This document shows, one piece after another, positions 31,572 through 41,161 of a stretch of DNA of 64,000 nt (its first letter is position 1; each line of letters opens with the position of its first letter). The notes under the pieces were generated by a model that was not told where the DNA came from, searched no databases, and saw only the letters and a list, made by a program, of their open reading frames with translations. Source of the stretch: Terribium retamae (GTDB taxonomy: Bacteria > Pseudomonadota > Alphaproteobacteria > Rhizobiales > Rhizobiaceae); assembly GCF_022347545.1 (NCBI RefSeq), contig NZ_JAKREW010000014.1, forward strand, positions 61,041-125,040, given 5' to 3'. The position numbers were made by a program, and so were the translations under genes.

Positions 31572-32534
31572 CTAGAACAGCGCCTTCAGTTCGGCCAGCT
31601 TGTCGTTGACCAGCCAGCCGTAATAATTCTCTTCCGGCAGCTTTTCCGGCTCGCCTGCGGCGCGGCGGCGGTCGTTCTCGGTCTTCAGCTGATAGGCGCG
31701 CGCTTCCGGGTTGCCGACATTGTAGAGGGTGGCGGTGAGGCCGGGATTGTCCGAAATGTCGAAGCCCGCAATGTTGCGATAGGCCTGGATGGAGGTCTTC
31801 ACGATCGCGGCCACGTAGGGCAGCGTCATGTCCGGATCCATGATCGTCTTGTAGATCTCGTTGGGATCGTCGACATCGAGCTTGGGAAAGCCCGAAACCT
31901 TGTTGACCATGTCGCTCATCTGCAGCGCGGTCAGCGGATTGAGCTGGCCGAGGCCGAAGGTCTGGCCGGCATAGTAGGGCTGGAAGAAGGTGGCGCCGAA
32001 GCGGTCGTTGGGGAAGCTCTTGCCGCCCACCGTCTTGCCTCGGAAGGAGCGGTTCCACACCTGCTCGCGGCATTCCCAGATGTCGTTGCTGCCGGTTTCT
32101 CCGGCGCATTTCGCGAATTCGGGCCGGCGGATGAATTCGGAGATGTCCTCGCCCTTGTAGGCGAAGGTCAGCTTCGAGGAGAGATAGGACATCGCCTTCA
32201 CATAGTAAGTCTGCAGGCGGTCATAGGCGCCGACATTATAGGTGTGCTCGCCGACAAGCGCGCCGACAATATGCATGGGGTCGACACCGTAAGCTGCCGC
32301 GGCCTTCTTGATCTTGCCGCGCAGCTCGGCGTCGTTCTGCAGCAGCGCGTATACCTTGCGGTATTTCGCGTCGAAGGACGTGTTGGTCGCCTTGGTGCGC
32401 TTGCTGGAGGCGCCGGGGATCGGGGGTTGCTCGGCATTGCGGTTGCCCGGTGGCACCAAAGTGGCTGCATGGGCCGCAACCAGCGTCCCCGCGGCCAGCG
32501 CCGAAGCGATAAGGAAAGAGACCAGTTTCTTCAT
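31572..32534 (-). CDS. DUF1402 family exported protein, lytic-transglycosylase-like
   Basis: A 320-residue protein with a Sec signal peptide (MKKLVSFLIASALAAGTLVAAHA). The start at 32534 is chosen over a 47-codon upstream extension that lacks a signal. I recognise it as DUF1402. The core resembles soluble lytic transglycosylases: a Glu in V-G-E-H-T-Y-N (candidate acid catalyst), F-G-L-G-Q-L-N-P-L-T-A where SLT enzymes have G-L-M-Q-L-M-P-x-T-A, and L-Y-N-V-G-N-P where they have A-Y-N-x-G. Peptidoglycan cleavage in the periplasm is therefore a reasonable inference but is not established for DUF1402 to my knowledge. Confidence 0.8.
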   Translation of the reverse strand: MKKLVSFLIASALAAGTLVAAHAATLVPPGNRNAEQPPIPGASSKRTKATNTSFDAKYRKVYALLQNDAELRGKIKKAAAAYGVDPMHIVGALVGEHTYNVGAYDRLQTYYVKAMSYLSSKLTFAYKGEDISEFIRRPEFAKCAGETGSNDIWECREQVWNRSFRGKTVGGKSFPNDRFGATFFQPYYAGQTFGLGQLNPLTALQMSDMVNKVSGFPKLDVDDPNEIYKTIMDPDMTLPYVAAIVKTSIQAYRNIAGFDISDNPGLTATLYNVGNPEARAYQLKTENDRRRAAGEPEKLPEENYYGWLVNDKLAELKALF

Positions 32535-32696
32535 CAGTGGCCGCTCGAAATCGTGCAATCCCAGAACCCGCAACGGTCCGGACAGACCTCGCGCTGGATT
32601 TGCTCTAGGAAAAGCAGGGGGGCGAGTCGAGCCTTTCGTGTCCAATTGCGGCGAAAGACGCATGCCTGCTTCCATTTGGCCACACCGAGGCTCTGT

Positions 32697-32990
32697 CTAT
32701 CCGAGGGCCGACTTCTTCAGGAACTGCACGAATTCCTCAACGAGCCCGGCGCACATCCCCTGTCGGGGGACGTCGAGCACCAGCAGCAAATCGCGAAGTT
32801 CCTGTTTCGACAGGGGGCCATGCTGCGAGCTGACCTGGCCGTATTGAGCGGTGCCGCGCGAGGCGATCGATCGGTTGAGTGTGTAATTCTTTACCTGGCC
32901 GCCAATCGAAAGCTGAATCCACAGCGAGCCGCCATCGGCCGCCGCCGCACAGTCAACGACGGTGGCAAGCGGTGATGTGGCGTCTGTCAT
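32697..32990 (-). CDS. Hypothetical protein downstream of hslU
   Basis: A 97-residue protein from the ATG at 32990 (an in-frame ATG at 33032 would add 14 residues). No signal peptide or membrane helix is seen. The C-terminal half is charged and predicted helical (L-S-K-Q-E-L-R-D-L-L-L-V-L-D-V, then L-V-E-E-F-V-Q-F-L-K-K). It is on the same strand as hslU, 104 bp after its stop. I do not recognise the family. Amino-acid composition looks protein-like, and the opposite-strand frames do not. Confidence 0.5.
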   Translation of the reverse strand: MTDATSPLATVVDCAAAADGGSLWIQLSIGGQVKNYTLNRSIASRGTAQYGQVSSQHGPLSKQELRDLLLVLDVPRQGMCAGLVEEFVQFLKKSALG

Positions 32991-33094
32991 TTGCGGTCCG
33001 TGATGGTGGCTGGGCAATGCCGATGAAATCATTCGGTCGCCGCTGCCGCTTCGGCGCGGCTATGAGCGATTTCATCGGCCATTTCTTTCCCAGA

Positions 33095-34402
33095 TTACAG
33101 GATGAAGCGTGACAGGTCGGTGTTCTTCGACAGGTCCCCGACATGTTTCTTCACATAGTCGGCGTCGATCGTCACCTTGCTGCCGTTGCGGTCCGGCGCG
33201 TCATAGGAGATCTCGTCCAGCACGCGTTCCATTACCGTCTGCAGCCGGCGGGCGCCGATGTTCTCCACCGTCGCGTTGAGGTCGACGGCGATGCCGGCCA
33301 GGGAATCGATGGCGTCGTCGCTGAACTCCAGCTCGACGCCTTCGGTCTTCATCAGCGCGATATACTGCTTGATGAGGCTCGCCTCGGTCTCGGTCAGGAT
33401 GCGCACGAAGTCTTCCTTCTCCAGCGCCCTGAGTTCGACGCGGATCGGCAGGCGGCCCTGCAATTCCGGCAGAAGGTCGGACGGCTTGGAGACGTGGAAT
33501 GCGCCGGAGGCGATGAACAGGATATGGTCGGTCTTCACCGGCCCGTATTTGGTCGCCACCGTCGTGCCTTCGACCAGCGGCAGCAGGTCGCGCTGCACGC
33601 CTTCGCGCGAAGGTCCCCCCGAGACATCGGAGCGGGCCGCGATCTTGTCGATCTCGTCTAGGAAGACGATGCCGTCATTCTCGGCGGCTTCCAGGGCACG
33701 GCGCACCACCTCGTCCTGGTCGAGCAGCTTGTCGGACTCGTCCTGGATCAGCAGGTCATAGCTTTCCTTCACCGTGGTCTTGCGCATCTTGGTGCGCTTG
33801 CCGCCCATGGCTTTCGACAGCATGTCGTTGATGTTGAGTACGCCGACCCCACCGGGCATGCCGGGGATCTCGAAACCTGGCATGCCGCCGGTGCCGGTGT
33901 CGGCCACCTCGATCTCGATCTCCTTGTCGTCCAGCTCGCCGTCGCGCAGCTTCTTCTTGAAACTCTCGCGGGTCGCCGGCGAAGCCGTTTTGCCGACCAG
34001 GGCTTCCAGCACACGCTCTTCGGCGTTGACGTGGGCGCGCGCCTTGACGTCTTCGCGCATCTTTTCGCGCACCAGGCCGATGCCGACCTCGACGAGGTCA
34101 CGCACGATCTGTTCGACGTCGCGGCCGACATAGCCGACTTCGGTGAACTTGGTCGCCTCGACCTTGACGAAGGGCGCGCCCGCCAGCTTGGCGAGGCGGC
34201 GCGAGATCTCGGTCTTGCCGACGCCGGTCGGCCCAATCATCAGGATGTTCTTCGGCATCACCTCTTCGCGCATCTGGCCTTCCAGCTGCTGGCGGCGCCA
34301 GCGGTTGCGCAGCGCGATCGCAACGGCGCGCTTGGCATCTTTCTGGCCGATGATGAAACGGTCGAGTTCGGAAACGATTTCGCGGGGAGAAAAATTGCTC
34401 AT
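33095..34402 (-). CDS. hslU: ATP-dependent protease ATPase subunit HslU
   Basis: A 435-residue AAA+ unfoldase that feeds substrates to the HslV peptidase. Walker A is G-P-T-G-V-G-K-T near 60, Walker [10 protein letters not shown] near 248, the pore region is G-Y-V-G-R-D near 90, and the C terminus ends D-L-S-R-F-I-L, the conserved tail that activates HslV. The intermediate I-domain lies at about 110-240. It is separated from hslV by three genes on the same strand. Confidence 0.97.
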   Translation of the reverse strand: MSNFSPREIVSELDRFIIGQKDAKRAVAIALRNRWRRQQLEGQMREEVMPKNILMIGPTGVGKTEISRRLAKLAGAPFVKVEATKFTEVGYVGRDVEQIVRDLVEVGIGLVREKMREDVKARAHVNAEERVLEALVGKTASPATRESFKKKLRDGELDDKEIEIEVADTGTGGMPGFEIPGMPGGVGVLNINDMLSKAMGGKRTKMRKTTVKESYDLLIQDESDKLLDQDEVVRRALEAAENDGIVFLDEIDKIAARSDVSGGPSREGVQRDLLPLVEGTTVATKYGPVKTDHILFIASGAFHVSKPSDLLPELQGRLPIRVELRALEKEDFVRILTETEASLIKQYIALMKTEGVELEFSDDAIDSLAGIAVDLNATVENIGARRLQTVMERVLDEISYDAPDRNGSKVTIDADYVKKHVGDLSKNTDLSRFIL

Positions 34403-34414
34403 GAAATTACACGT

Positions 34415-35593
34415 CTACGCTTGTTTGATGGAAGGGAGTTTGATGGGAGGGAGCTTGTCGAGCACGGATGTGGGGAGTGTCGGGCGTACGATCAAGCGCC
34501 GGATATGCTGCCAGCCTGCGCCGAAGGTTATGATCAAGGCGCCGACCACCAGCAGGATCAAGGCAAAGGGCGGAATGCCGGTGCTGTTGGCCGTCGAATT
34601 GATCAGGTAGTAGATGCCCAGCGAGCCGAAATAGGCCAGTGTCGGCACCAGCAGTGACCGCCGGTCGATGGCAAGCGCCACATAAACGAAGGCGATGATG
34701 AGGATGGCCAGCATGATGGTGGCATTCGCATCGGGTTCGATGCGGCCCATCACGACATCCTGTCCGGTCGCCATGATGAAGAGGGGATGAACCAGCATCG
34801 GCGCCGACACGACATGAAGCCAGAAGGCGCAATCGGACCAGATCTTGCGCCGTTCTCGGTCATACACGTCGAGCGCAACCGCGGTGCCGAACACCACCAG
34901 GCCGCAGATCAGCGGCATGTATAGCGCTGCCCGCATCAGCTCCGGCATGTCTTCCAGGCGCGGCGGAGCAACCGCCCCGGTTGTCACCCCATCGTACAGG
35001 AGGACAGCAGTCTGCAGGAACGCAAGCAACGTTGCCGCGATCGCGAAAACACCTGCCAGAATGGGCACCCTGAAGCGCCAGAAATAGAGCGCAACTGCCG
35101 CCATGGTGCCGCCAAGGAAGAGATAGCCGGCGCTGGAGACCTGCTGGCGCAGCGCCAGCAATTGCCAGATCGATTCCGGTTTCTGAATTGGATAGCGTGC
35201 GAAGATCTCCAGCCCGAGCGCGACAGTGAAGGATATGACGAAAAACAGGCTGAGCACCGTCGACGACAGCTTCATGCGATGCTGGCGCGTCACCACTTCG
35301 GCAAGCCCCCAGGAAAACACCGCCACCAGCGCAGCGATCCACAATCGCTGGCCTGGCAGCAATGTGTTGAGCACGAAATAGAAACCGACCGTCAGCAGGA
35401 TCGTGCCGACGGTCACGAAAAGATCGTTGCCGCCGCCGATCAGCCGCAGGTTCTCCTCGGCCGCTTCCGCTGCGTCTTCCGCGTTGAACGAGCCTGTGCG
35501 CTCCAGTGCGTAAAGCCGGTCGCGCTGCTGTGTCGTGATCACGCCCTGGGTGACCGCGCTGTCGAGCGTTTCCTGGCTGATCACAACAGGCAT
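34415..35593 (-). CDS. Polytopic membrane protein (DUF2157-like N terminus)
   Basis: A 392-residue protein with about ten to eleven hydrophobic helices after a soluble N-terminal ~55 residues (SQETLDSAVTQGVITTQQRD), the layout of DUF2157 proteins. The C terminus has the short repeat K-L-P-P-I-K-L-P-S-I-K. It lies 12 bp before hslU and 7 bp after the UPF0314 gene, so it belongs to the hslV-hslU transcription unit. The function is unknown; no transport motif is obvious. Confidence 0.7.
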   Translation of the reverse strand: MPVVISQETLDSAVTQGVITTQQRDRLYALERTGSFNAEDAAEAAEENLRLIGGGNDLFVTVGTILLTVGFYFVLNTLLPGQRLWIAALVAVFSWGLAEVVTRQHRMKLSSTVLSLFFVISFTVALGLEIFARYPIQKPESIWQLLALRQQVSSAGYLFLGGTMAAVALYFWRFRVPILAGVFAIAATLLAFLQTAVLLYDGVTTGAVAPPRLEDMPELMRAALYMPLICGLVVFGTAVALDVYDRERRKIWSDCAFWLHVVSAPMLVHPLFIMATGQDVVMGRIEPDANATIMLAILIIAFVYVALAIDRRSLLVPTLAYFGSLGIYYLINSTANSTGIPPFALILLVVGALIITFGAGWQHIRRLIVRPTLPTSVLDKLPPIKLPSIKQA

Positions 35594-35600
35594 CCTGTCA

Positions 35601-36200
35601 TCATGCGGCCCCTTGCCAGGCTTTGACTGCTTCCAGCGGATATACCAGCATCAGGACGTTGAGCGCGAGGTTGTCGCGAACCATGTAGCCGGTACCGAGC
35701 TCGAACAGAATGGCGATGATCACGACCAGCCAGACGGGAAGGTAGCGGGCAGCTGCAAAGCCCGCCACCATGGCCACCGTGTCAGCCACCGAATTGATGA
35801 TGGAATCGCCGAAATAGTCGAGCGAGATCGTGCCCGCGCGGTAGCGGTCGATGATGATCGGGCTGTTTTCCAGGATTTCCCAGCCGCCCTCGATCACCAG
35901 CGCGAAAGCAAGCCGGACCCAGATCGATGAGCGGGGAAATAGAAACCGGGCCAACGCATAGAACAGGAAGCCGTGGATGATATGGGACGGCGTATACCAG
36001 TCGGAAATGTGCTGGGAATTCTCCGAGCTCATCACCACGCCGTGCCACAGCTTGACATAGCCGCAGGTGCAGATCGCCGGATGGCCCTGAAGGTAAAGCA
36101 CCAAGGCCTGGATGACGACCAGCGCCGCCATGATCGCCAGCCCGGCTGGCCAGGCCAGCCGCTGATGCAACGGCAGGTCAGTGGCGCCGGCAGTGCTCAT
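35601..36200 (-). CDS. UPF0314/DUF2585 family membrane protein
   Basis: A 199-residue inner-membrane protein with about five helices. The conserved central part [14 protein letters not shown] and [18 protein letters not shown] matches UPF0314, a family found mostly in alphaproteobacteria. Conserved His, Glu and Asp within membrane segments suggest an enzymatic or metal site, but no function is known. Its ATG overlaps the GNAT stop (ATGA). Confidence 0.88.
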   Translation of the reverse strand: MSTAGATDLPLHQRLAWPAGLAIMAALVVIQALVLYLQGHPAICTCGYVKLWHGVVMSSENSQHISDWYTPSHIIHGFLFYALARFLFPRSSIWVRLAFALVIEGGWEILENSPIIIDRYRAGTISLDYFGDSIINSVADTVAMVAGFAAARYLPVWLVVIIAILFELGTGYMVRDNLALNVLMLVYPLEAVKAWQGAA

Positions 36201-36724
36201 TCTGCGTCCGCTTTGTCTGGGTTGTGGATCGCCATCAGCAGCGCTTCGCCACCCTTCTCCGTCTTGAAACGACGCACCGGGCGGAAGCCGACTTTTTCAT
36301 AGACCCTGACGGCAACCCTGTTGGCCGGATCGGGATCAAGGATGACACGGGGCGCGCCTTCCTCGAACAGCATCTCCACGAATTGGGCGATAAGCCGCGT
36401 ACCATGGCCTTTGCCGATCAGGGCGGGTTCGCCGATGAACTGGTCGATGCCGAGCGTGCCGGTCGGCTGGTCCTGGAACGGGTTTTCGCCTTCATCGAGA
36501 TGAGGGTCGTAGCTCTGGATGAAGCCGATCGGTTTGCCATCCAGCTCGATGATGAAGGGCTCGACCCAGATGCTGTCGATCGCTTCGGCGATCTCCGTCA
36601 TCTCGGTCTCCTTCTCGCCCCACCATGCAGCGACATGCGGCATGACGAGCCAGCGCGCCAGCAGCGGCATGTCCTCATGCGTCAGTGGACGAAAGCCGTA
36701 GCTGGGCGCCTTCGGGGAACTCAC
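36197..36724 (-). CDS. GNAT N-acetyltransferase (aminoglycoside 6'-acetyltransferase-like)
   Basis: A 175-residue acetyltransferase. The acetyl-CoA motif is [10 protein letters not shown] near 110, preceded by the L-G-I-D-Q-F-I-G strand, and the C-terminal V-Y-E-K-V-G-F motif is intact; the overall pattern (W-W-G, then I-D-S-I-W-V-E-P-F) is that of AAC(6')-like proteins. The start is a GTG at 36724, 2 bp after the hslV stop; a longer frame would lie inside hslV. A GNAT next to hslV is common in Rhizobiales. The acceptor is unknown, and drug resistance should not be assumed. Confidence 0.88.
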   Translation of the reverse strand: MSSPKAPSYGFRPLTHEDMPLLARWLVMPHVAAWWGEKETEMTEIAEAIDSIWVEPFIIELDGKPIGFIQSYDPHLDEGENPFQDQPTGTLGIDQFIGEPALIGKGHGTRLIAQFVEMLFEEGAPRVILDPDPANRVAVRVYEKVGFRPVRRFKTEKGGEALLMAIHNPDKADAE

Positions 36725-36726
36725 GA

Positions 36727-37278
36727 TCAGGCGGCGTCCAGCGTCTCGACGACGAAGTTGTGGTTTGTGTAGACGCAGATGTCGGCCGCGATCTGCATGG
36801 CCTTGCGGGCGATCTCCTCGGCATCCTTGTCGGTGTCGATCAGGGCGCGCGCCGCCGCCAGAGCATAATTGCCGCCCGAGCCGATCGCCATCACGCCCTG
36901 TTCGGGCTCCAGCACGTCGCCATTGCCGGTCAGCGCCAGCGAGACATTCTTGTCCGCCACCAGCATCATCGCTTCCAGCCGGCGCAGATAGCGATCGGTG
37001 CGCCAATCCTTGGCCAGTTCGACGCTCGCGCGCATCAGTTGATCCGGATACTGCTCGAGCTTGGCTTCCAGTCGCTCCAGAAGCGTGAAGGCGTCGGCCG
37101 TCGCGCCGGCGAAACCGGCGATGACGCTGCCGCCCTTGCCGATGCGGCGTACCTTGCGGGCATTGCCCTTCATGATGGTCTGGCCAAGGCTGACCTGTCC
37201 GTCGCCGGCGATCACCACCTTGCCGCCCTTGCGCACGGTGACGATGGTCGTGGAGTGCATGGAACGTTCGTCTGACAT
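36727..37278 (-). CDS. hslV: ATP-dependent protease peptidase subunit HslV
   Basis: A 183-residue proteasome-type peptidase. The ATG at 37278 with GGAG 7 nt upstream gives [13 protein letters not shown]; the catalytic N-terminal Thr would be Thr10 after removal of nine residues. [11 protein letters not shown] and [11 protein letters not shown] are conserved. A frame extending to 37395 lies in the promoter region and is not used. It forms the HslVU protease with the hslU product, probably heat-inducible, though I could not find a clear heat-shock promoter. Confidence 0.96.
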   Translation of the reverse strand: MSDERSMHSTTIVTVRKGGKVVIAGDGQVSLGQTIMKGNARKVRRIGKGGSVIAGFAGATADAFTLLERLEAKLEQYPDQLMRASVELAKDWRTDRYLRRLEAMMLVADKNVSLALTGNGDVLEPEQGVMAIGSGGNYALAAARALIDTDKDAEEIARKAMQIAADICVYTNHNFVVETLDAA

Positions 37279-37516
37279 ATGTTGCTCCGGACCCGCGCCA
37301 TCCCTTTCAAGGCGACCGGCGCGGTACGAGTTGAGTTGCGACATATGTATGCAGCTCCATCCCGTTTGCAAACCCGGACTGGAGCAGCTGCCCAACCCGG
37401 CTCCCTATCGACCATAGCCTCCAAAGGCATATGTTTCGACTGGCGGTTTTGGCAACTGGCAATCGCCGGATCATGCTGTTAGAACCCACTCGTTTTCCTG
37501 TAACGAGGATGAGGTC

Positions 37517-38116
37517 ATGGCGCCCCGTTCGGCCGAAATCAGCCGCAAGACCAAGGAAACCGACATCACCGTGTCGGTTCATGTCGACGGCACCGGCAAA
37601 TCCGACATGTCGACCGGGGTCGGCTTCTTCGACCATATGCTCGACCAGCTGTCGCGCCATTCCCTGATCGACATGACGGTGAAGGCAAAAGGCGATTTGC
37701 ACATCGACGATCACCACACCGTCGAAGACACCGGCATCGCGATCGGCCAGGCGCTGGCCAAGGCGCTTGGCGAACGGCGCGGCATCATGCGTTACGCCTC
37801 GATCGATCTCGCCATGGACGAAACGCTGACGCGCGCCGCAATCGACGTGTCGGGACGGCCATTCCTGGTCTGGAACGTCGCTTTCTCGGCGCCGAAAATC
37901 GGCACTTTCGACACCGAACTCGTGCGTGAGTTCTTCCAGGCACTGTCACAGCACGCTGGCATCACGCTGCATGTGACGAACCACTACGGCGCCAACAATC
38001 ACCACATCGCGGAAACCTGCTTCAAGGCTGTCGCGCGCGCGCTGCGTGCCGCGCTCGAAAGCGATCCGCGCCAGCCGGACGCGGTTCCTTCCACCAAGGG
38101 TTCGCTGCAGGGTTAG
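37517..38116 (+). CDS. hisB: Imidazoleglycerol-phosphate dehydratase
   Basis: A 199-residue enzyme for the sixth-step dehydration in histidine synthesis. The metal-binding motifs [16 protein letters not shown] and [12 protein letters not shown] are complete. It is the monofunctional form (no phosphatase domain). ATG at 37517 with GAGGA 7 nt upstream. First gene of the his operon; divergent from hslV across 238 bp in which I saw no His-rich leader peptide. Confidence 0.97.
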   Translation: MAPRSAEISRKTKETDITVSVHVDGTGKSDMSTGVGFFDHMLDQLSRHSLIDMTVKAKGDLHIDDHHTVEDTGIAIGQALAKALGERRGIMRYASIDLAMDETLTRAAIDVSGRPFLVWNVAFSAPKIGTFDTELVREFFQALSQHAGITLHVTNHYGANNHHIAETCFKAVARALRAALESDPRQPDAVPSTKGSLQG

Positions 38117-38118
38117 TC

Positions 38119-38607
38119 ATGGCCAGCTACATCGTCATGGAGCCCCCTTCCGATGGCCTCGATACGAGGCCCGAGGGGACGCGGTTGATCCGTGACGGAT
38201 TTTCCTGGATAGGCTTCATCCTCCCGCCGCTGTGGCTGCTATGGCATCGGCTCTGGTTTGCCGCAGTGCTGGCCTTCGTCGTTCTTGGCGCGCTGTCCTT
38301 TGTCGGTGAAAGCGAGGGGCTCGCTCTTGCCGGTTCGCTGCTGACCTTGCTCGTCTCCTTCATCGTGGGGTTCGAAGGGCAGGCATTGCGGGCTGCCGCC
38401 CTGCGCCGTGCCGGCTGGACCGAGTGGGGCGTGGTCGAGGCTGAGAATTTTGCCGATGCCGAAACCCGCTATGCATTCGGGCGCCAGCCGTCCGAACCGG
38501 CGGTCGAGCCAACCGAACCGCGCCCGACGATCGTGCCGGACGCTAGTCACGCGCGCCCGCTGCAGACTGGCATGGCGCTTGGACTTTCCCACCCCGGACG
38601 ACACTGA
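38119..38607 (+). CDS. DUF2628 family membrane protein in the his operon
   Basis: A 162-residue protein: short soluble N terminus, two or three membrane helices ([47 protein letters not shown]), then a soluble tail rich in Pro and Glu. It matches DUF2628. It is 2 bp after hisB and 1 bp before hisH, so it is embedded in the histidine operon of many Rhizobiales. No histidine-related activity is known. Confidence 0.82.
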   Translation: MASYIVMEPPSDGLDTRPEGTRLIRDGFSWIGFILPPLWLLWHRLWFAAVLAFVVLGALSFVGESEGLALAGSLLTLLVSFIVGFEGQALRAAALRRAGWTEWGVVEAENFADAETRYAFGRQPSEPAVEPTEPRPTIVPDASHARPLQTGMALGLSHPGRH

Positions 38608-38608
38608 C

Positions 38609-39259
38609 ATGCGCGTTGCCATCATCGACTACGGCTCGGGCAATCTGCGCTCGGCCACCAAGGCCTTCGAACGCGCTGCGCGCGAAGCGGGCATAACTGC
38701 CGACATCGACCTGACAGCGGACGCGGAACGGGTTCGCAACGCCGACCGGATCGTGCTGCCCGGTGTCGGCGCCTATGCCGATTGTGCTGCCGGCCTGCAT
38801 GCGGTCGGGGGCATGTGGGAGGCCGTGCAGGAAGTTGCCATTGCCAAAGGCAGACCTTTCCTCGGCATTTGTGTCGGCATGCAGCTGATGTCGGAGCGCG
38901 GGTTGGAAAAGACGGTCACCCAGGGCTTCGGCTGGGTCGGCGGTGACGTGAAGGAGATCAAGCCTTCCGAGCCGGCACTGAAGATACCGCAGATCGGCTG
39001 GAACACGATCGAACTGAAGCGTGAGCATCCGTTGTTTGCCGGCATACCGACCGGGCAGGACGGTCTTCATGCCTACTTCGTCCATTCCTATCATCTCGAT
39101 GCACGGAACCCTGGCGAGATGCTGGCTGTCACCGATTATGGCGGGCAGGTAACGGCTGCCGTGGCGCGTGACAATCTTGCCGGCACGCAGTTTCATCCCG
39201 AAAAGAGCCAGGCGCTTGGCCTTGCACTGATCGCCAATTTCCTGCGCTGGAAGCCGTGA
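38609..39259 (+). CDS. hisH: Imidazole glycerol phosphate synthase, glutaminase subunit
   Basis: A 216-residue class I amidotransferase that releases ammonia from glutamine for HisF. The nucleophile Cys88 is in G-I-C-V-G-M-Q, and the His/Glu pair is in F-H-P-E-K-S near residue 196. The start is the ATG at 38609; the frame is open upstream inside the DUF2628 gene, but the conserved N terminus [12 protein letters not shown] begins here. Confidence 0.96.
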   Translation: MRVAIIDYGSGNLRSATKAFERAAREAGITADIDLTADAERVRNADRIVLPGVGAYADCAAGLHAVGGMWEAVQEVAIAKGRPFLGICVGMQLMSERGLEKTVTQGFGWVGGDVKEIKPSEPALKIPQIGWNTIELKREHPLFAGIPTGQDGLHAYFVHSYHLDARNPGEMLAVTDYGGQVTAAVARDNLAGTQFHPEKSQALGLALIANFLRWKP

Positions 39260-39269
39260 GGAGGATATC

Positions 39270-39560
39270 GTGAGCAAGAAGGGCTACTGGATGGCCATGG
39301 TCGATGTCCGCGACGCGGATATCTACAAGAAATACATCGAAACCAATGGCACGGCTTTTTCCAAATACGGCGCCAAGTTCCTGGTCCGGGCCGGACGCCA
39401 TACCGAGCCCGAGGGCCCGACCGGCAACCGGCACGTGATCATCGAGTTCGATTCCTACGAGACAGCGCTCGCTTGCTACAACTCGCCGGAATATCAGGAG
39501 GCGCTGAAGCATCGGCTGGCCGGATCGGTCGGCAAGGTCGCCATCGTCGAGGGGGCATAA
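39270..39560 (+). CDS. DUF1330 family protein in the his operon
   Basis: A 96-residue ferredoxin-fold (dimeric alpha/beta barrel) protein: G-Y-W-M-A-M-V-D-V-R-D at the start and the R-H-V-I-I-E-F-D-S-Y-E-T-A core typical of DUF1330. The start is a GTG with AGGAGG 5 nt upstream. It directly abuts hisA (0 bp). No function is established; its place between hisH and hisA is conserved in related genomes as far as I recall. Confidence 0.85.
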   Translation: MSKKGYWMAMVDVRDADIYKKYIETNGTAFSKYGAKFLVRAGRHTEPEGPTGNRHVIIEFDSYETALACYNSPEYQEALKHRLAGSVGKVAIVEGA

Positions 39561-40307
39561 GTGATCCTCTTTCCGGCAATCGACCTCAAGGACGGCAAAT
39601 GCGTTCGCCTGAAACTCGGCGACATGGATACGGCAACAGTCTACAACGACGATCCCGCCGATCAGGCGCGTGCCTTTGAAGCGCAAGGCTTCGAATGGCT
39701 GCACGTCGTCGACCTGAACGGTGCCTTCAAGGGCAAGAGCGTCAACAGCGCCGCTGTCGGCGCCATACTGAAAGCCACCAAGAATCCGGTTCAACTCGGC
39801 GGCGGCATCCGCACCTTGCCGCAGATCGAGGATTGGCTGGACCGTGGGCTTGCGCGCGTCATCCTGGGCACGGTCGCGGTGCGCGACCCCGAACTGGTCA
39901 AGGAAGCCTGCCGGGCATTCCCGGGCCAGGTCGCCGTCGGCATCGACGCCAAGGGCGGCAAGGTGGCGGTTGAGGGCTGGGCGGAAGCTTCCAGCCTCGG
40001 CGTCGTCGAACTGGCTAAGAAGTTCGAGGGCGCCGGCGTCGCGGCCATCATCTACACCGACATCGACCGCGACGGTGTGCTCACCGGTATCAACTGGGAT
40101 TCGACCATCGACCTTGCCGAGGCGGTATCGATCCCGGTCATCGCTTCCGGCGGTCTGGCCTCTATTGCCGACATCGTGCGCATGACCATGCCGGACGCCG
40201 CCAAGCTCGAAGGCGCCATTTCCGGCCGTGCGCTTTACGACGGCCGCATCGATCCTACGGAGGCCCTGGCGATCCTGAAGGGCAAGACCAAGGAGGCTGC
40301 CTGGTGA
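39561..40307 (+). CDS. hisA: Phosphoribosylformimino-5-aminoimidazole carboxamide ribotide isomerase
   Basis: A 248-residue TIM barrel performing the ProFAR to PRFAR isomerisation. F-P-A-I-D-L-K-D-G at the start carries the catalytic Asp; V-Q-L-G-G-G-I-R near 75 and Y-T-D-I-D-R-D-G near 170 are the phosphate-site and second Asp motifs. The start is a GTG at 39561 immediately after the DUF1330 stop. Confidence 0.96.
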   Translation: MILFPAIDLKDGKCVRLKLGDMDTATVYNDDPADQARAFEAQGFEWLHVVDLNGAFKGKSVNSAAVGAILKATKNPVQLGGGIRTLPQIEDWLDRGLARVILGTVAVRDPELVKEACRAFPGQVAVGIDAKGGKVAVEGWAEASSLGVVELAKKFEGAGVAAIIYTDIDRDGVLTGINWDSTIDLAEAVSIPVIASGGLASIADIVRMTMPDAAKLEGAISGRALYDGRIDPTEALAILKGKTKEAAW

Positions 40308-41161
40308 AACTCTCGATCATCCTGGCTTCTTACGATAGCGGCCACTTCCACGGCGGCTGCGGCCAAGGGCCTGACGCGCTGATTGCCGGCGGACTGGTCG
40401 AAGCGCTGACGCTTGCCGGTCACGAAGTCGACGTGGAAGACATCGGCAAGGTCGGTGACGAGCAGGGTCGCGAGATTGCAACTGGTTTTGCCGTTTGCCG
40501 GGCCGTCGCTGAAAAAGTGCGCGACGTACGGGAGGAGGGTCGCTTCCCCATCGTGCTGACGGGCAACTGCCTGACGGCCTCGGGAGCCGTCGCCGGAGAG
40601 AATGCCGATTCGATCATCTGGGCCGATCAGCACGGTGATCTCAACACGCCCGAGACATCGATTTACGGCTTCCTCGACGGCATGGCGCTGTCGACGGTGC
40701 TCGGCCTTTGCTGGAAGCCGATGGCCCTGGAGATACCGGGTTTCAAGCCCATTGATCCCTCGCGCTGCATGCTCATCGACGCGCGCGACCTCGACCCCGA
40801 CGAAAAGGCATTGCTGGAAACGTTGCCCGTCATTCGAACGGAATGTGGCGGCGCGGCGGGAGCCGTGGCGAAGCTGAAGGCGGCCGGTGCGACACGCACG
40901 CACATGCATATCGACCTCGATGTGCATGACCCGAAGGAACTGCAGGCCAACCGCTACATGACGGAAGGCGGTCCAAATCCGGTGCAGGTGCGCCGTGCGG
41001 CATGCATCATGGCCAAGGAAATTCCGGTCGTCGGCATCACCATCTCGGCCTATGATCCGGCGTTCGATGCCCAGGCCGAAGTACCGCCGCTGGTCGGGCA
41101 ACTGCTCACCGATTTGCTGGCTGTGGTGGAAGGCTTGCCGAACGAAGGAGCCGCCCTTTGA
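40304..41161 (+). CDS. Arginase-family protein embedded in the his operon
   Basis: A 285-residue ureohydrolase-fold protein. Motifs equivalent to the binuclear Mn site are visible: G-N-C-L-T-A-S-G in place of G-G-D-H-S (the metal-ligand His is replaced by Cys), W-A-D-Q-H-G-D-L-N for D-x-H-x-D, and H-I-D-L-D-V-H-D-P for x-D-x-D-x-x-D-P. Most ligands are thus kept. The start is a GTG overlapping the hisA stop (GTGA), and its TGA overlaps the hisF start, so it is tightly coupled with the synthase genes. Substrate unknown; a formimino- or guanidino-group hydrolase is possible. Confidence 0.82.
   Translation: MKLSIILASYDSGHFHGGCGQGPDALIAGGLVEALTLAGHEVDVEDIGKVGDEQGREIATGFAVCRAVAEKVRDVREEGRFPIVLTGNCLTASGAVAGENADSIIWADQHGDLNTPETSIYGFLDGMALSTVLGLCWKPMALEIPGFKPIDPSRCMLIDARDLDPDEKALLETLPVIRTECGGAAGAVAKLKAAGATRTHMHIDLDVHDPKELQANRYMTEGGPNPVQVRRAACIMAKEIPVVGITISAYDPAFDAQAEVPPLVGQLLTDLLAVVEGLPNEGAAL

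Noticed and set aside
36197..36724. Aminoglycoside resistance gene
   Set aside because: AAC(6')-like GNATs beside hslV are a chromosomal feature of Rhizobiales; sequence alone does not support a resistance role.
37279..37516. Possible histidine-operon attenuator before hisB and the palindrome GTTTGCAAAC at 37364-37373
   Set aside because: No short ORF with a His-codon run and no terminator are present; the 10-bp palindrome is isolated and can be chance.
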